A DNA stretch of 64,000 nt from Undaria pinnatifida (taxonomy: Eukaryota; Sar; Phaeophyceae; Laminariales; Alariaceae), in NCBI GenBank assembly GCA_012845835.1, contig JABAKD010000010.1, forward strand, positions 7,632,597 to 7,696,596, in the 5' to 3' direction. The position numbers were made by a program, and so were the translations under genes. Under the pieces are notes generated by a model, which was given only the letters and a program-made list of their open reading frames with translations, made no database searches and had not been told where the DNA came from. Below are positions 61,736 to 64,000 of this stretch, one piece after another. Each line of letters starts with the position of its first letter. The first letter of the stretch is position 1.

Positions 61736-62790
61736 AATTCTCCTCCTCGACACGGTGCAACGCATGTACACTACGCACACTAGCCCGTACGAAGAACACC
61801 GCATGACTTCTGCTCCAACACCCGGCATGCTCCTCCCGACCCCGCGATCCCCAATACAAGACATAAGATGCTCTCGACCCTGGCAAGGTATGCCGCACGT
61901 ATCATATAACACAGTGCGCACACCGGCCCGGAACAGAGCTAACACCGCCCGATCGGCCCCTTCCTGCAACGTCAACACTGCATACATGAAAGAAAGCGTT
62001 CCCCAAACACAGTGGCACGCGACTTCCGTCCTCTAGCTGATACTGCACCAGGTGGGCGAAAAAAACAACGTCGTGAAATTGGCTCACGCGCTTGTTCCTG
62101 CCAGCCTCAACAATAGTAAACATAACATGCTGAAATGCCTACTATTAAGAGCGATGCATCTTACTGTAGACCACTGTACTACAGTACATAATATTACGCA
62201 TGTACTAACACAAACACTGCAGCATATATATTGTCCATATTTAGGACGCAAGGCGTGCCCGAGGCGTGGGTGGGGAACACCTCTACAGGCTACCTTCCAT
62301 CGCTAACAAATCAAATGCCACGGCGGGCAAAAGCCATCTCCTCCCTTCTCCTCTCCCCCATATGTACAAAAAAAGGAAAAAAAAAGTGTCACGGGCGAGG
62401 ACGCGCAACCTCTCCCTAACGAAAAAAACGCGTTATCGTAAATAACCAATTTCCTCCTATTAATGGTAACTACTGTAATAGTGATTCCCTCTCCAAATGT
62501 AAAGCACTACTGTGTGCACCGCATATACATTCGGGTCAGGATCATTTCCTCTAGGTGAAGAAAAAAAACAGAAAGCAAAACAGAAAAAAAAACGTCTCGG
62601 TCGGGGGAAAAGAAAAAGAACGCAAAACAGCAAAAAATAACAAAATGAGGGTGGATTCAATTCCTCCGCAAAAACAAAAGAAGAAAAACAGCGAGAGATC
62701 ACTATCGTTTCTCCCAAAAACAAAAACGAAACAGGACGGGTGAGCAGCGTCTCCACCGATGCAAGCAATATACAAAGGCACCGACCAATC

Positions 62791-62794
62791 AATA

Positions 62795-62826
<32 letters not shown>

Positions 62827-62868
62827 ATCTATCCATCCATCCATCCATCCCTCCATCATCTATCCGCC
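62791..62868. repeat. ATCC tetranucleotide repeat
   Basis: CATCCATCCATCC units in two blocks separated by CATCATCTAT. Confidence 0.95.
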
Positions 62869-63627
62869 CATGTCTCCACGCGATATGGCCGCCACGCCCA
62901 TCGCCTGCATCACGTCTACACGGCGTACGTGTGCTGCCCCCCTCCCCGTGGGGGCCGGGGGGTGGAAGCGAGGCGGGCAACACTACAGTAGCACCGGAGT
63001 CGTCAATGTACAGTCGAACGCGATCTTCCACAAAGGAGTCGGCCAGACAAGAAGACGACATGACAGCCATGCCCACACCGCCTCCATCACGTCTACACGT
63101 GTGCCCGCCCCACCCCCTCCTTCCCTCCTCCTTCCCACATTTTGTTTTTTCTCTTTTTTCTTGATTTTCTTTGTGACGTGCATGCCAAATAACCTAAAAA
63201 AACGCCAACACAAAAAGCCGGTGGAGGCATCTCCACACATACCAGTAGCATCCACTTTGAACATAAGCCAAAGTAAGTCAAAATGAACCCTGTCGGGCGG
63301 GGGCAATATTTCTACAGCACACGCTCAAAATCACGCACAAACACACACATGTTCTCCATCCCCAACTCCTTCCGGTGAATTACAGCCCAGCTCGGACGAA
63401 GGGCGGCGGATTCCAGGGGAGGGTCTGCGATCTGGGCCTCCTCTCACGGCCGCGTTGTACGTCCTTGCAAGCACCTACAGCCATAACCAACGCGGACACA
63501 AGGGGAAACAACAAGGCACAGACAGACAGACAGGTGCAAACTTGTCATGAGGATCAATCAAGCGTGCACGATGATGCAGAACAGTACAGGAGAAAAGTAC
63601 AGCAGAGTGAGCGAGGTGAGGCAAGCC

Positions 63628-63852
63628 GAGACAAGACAAAGACAAGACAAGACAAGACAAGAAAAGACAAGAAAAGACAAGACAAGACAAAGACAAAGAC
63701 AAGACAAAGACAAGACAAAGACAAAGACAAAGACAAGGCAAGACAAAGACAAGACAAGACAAAGACAAGACAAGACAAGACAAAGACAAGACAAAGACAA
63801 GACAAGACAAGACAAGACAAGACAAGACAAGAAAAGACAAGACAAGACAGGA
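63628..63852 (+). repeat. GACAA/GACAAA array
   Basis: About 40 units of AAGACAAGACAAAGACAA type. It produces Lys/Thr/Arg/Gln-rich plus ORFs and Leu/Ser/Cys-rich minus ORFs that are not genes. Confidence 0.97.
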
Positions 63853-64000
63853 CAAGTGTACCTACTGAGCGCGTTCCAAATCGTTTTTGTGTGGTTTTTT
63901 AATTCGAAGTTTACAGAATCTGACAAGAATGTACCTGCTCTAGCTGAGGGGCGACTGTTTATAAAAAAAACGCACAGTTCGAGCTGGTGGCAACAGCGGT

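Larger units (their letters stand above)
60867..64000. other. Right end, no supported gene
   Basis: Simple repeats and A-rich tracts. An exon-like piece after TTACAG at 63386 on the plus strand reads PSSDEGRRIPGEG and onward to 63549. A minus ORF at 62825-63076 contains DRVRLYIDDSGATVVLPASL. Neither can be linked to other exons or to a family. Genes may continue beyond the window. Confidence 0.35.

Noticed and set aside
63475-63926. Leu/Ser/Cys-rich minus ORFs resembling membrane proteins
   Set aside because: They are the reverse reading of the GACAA array.

Overview
This is a eukaryotic nuclear window: low gene density, genes split by GT-AG introns of roughly 0.3 to 1.9 kb, long GC-rich low-complexity proteins, and many microsatellites, minisatellites and short dispersed elements. 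Nothing prokaryotic is present: no operons, no rRNA and no canonical tRNA gene. The overall style suggests a stramenopile, possibly a brown alga such as Ectocarpus. That assignment is inference only and no single diagnostic gene proves it.

Four genes can be assembled exon by exon, with every listed junction consistent in reading phase. (1) 1.8-4.6 kb, plus strand: RER1, the early-Golgi-to-ER retrieval receptor, lacking only its first exon. (2) 9.5-15.6 kb, plus strand: a large protein with several EF-hands and long disordered, basic tails. (3) 40.0-32.6 kb, minus strand: a DBF4-like protein, the regulatory subunit of the CDC7 replication kinase, with motifs N, M and the C-terminal zinc finger recognisable across six exons. 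(4) 46.5-51.3 kb, plus strand: the C-terminal half of a lipid enzyme made of the end of an acyl-AMP ligase, an acyl-carrier domain with its attachment serine, membrane segments and a degenerate acyltransferase-like domain. Its expected N-terminal adenylation domain is not found upstream. A fifth, weak two-exon candidate lies at 25.2-26.8 kb.

The rest is mostly repeats. 53.5-60.9 kb is a tandem satellite of about 30 copies of a 247-bp unit. Scattered through the window are at least six families of short dispersed elements: a tRNA-derived SINE, an approximately 88-bp element with TTAACCCCTTTA ends, a 122-125 bp element with GTCGGTTGACGG ends, an element rich in GGGTC with CAGGG-type ends, a roughly 65-bp TTGCAAA-containing element, and a short element next to C-rich tracts. 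There is also a 240-bp fold-back element near 8 kb, a long imperfect hairpin near 19.6 kb, and a strongly over-represented 8-mer, TACCAGGT/ACCTGGTA.

The genes have no evident functional link to each other: membrane-protein retrieval, calcium binding, replication control and lipid metabolism. The window reads as ordinary gene territory expanded by repeats. No new multi-gene system was found. The most unusual items are the repeat families, the possible small-RNA hairpin, the divergent DBF4-like gene and the headless acyl-AMP ligase fusion.
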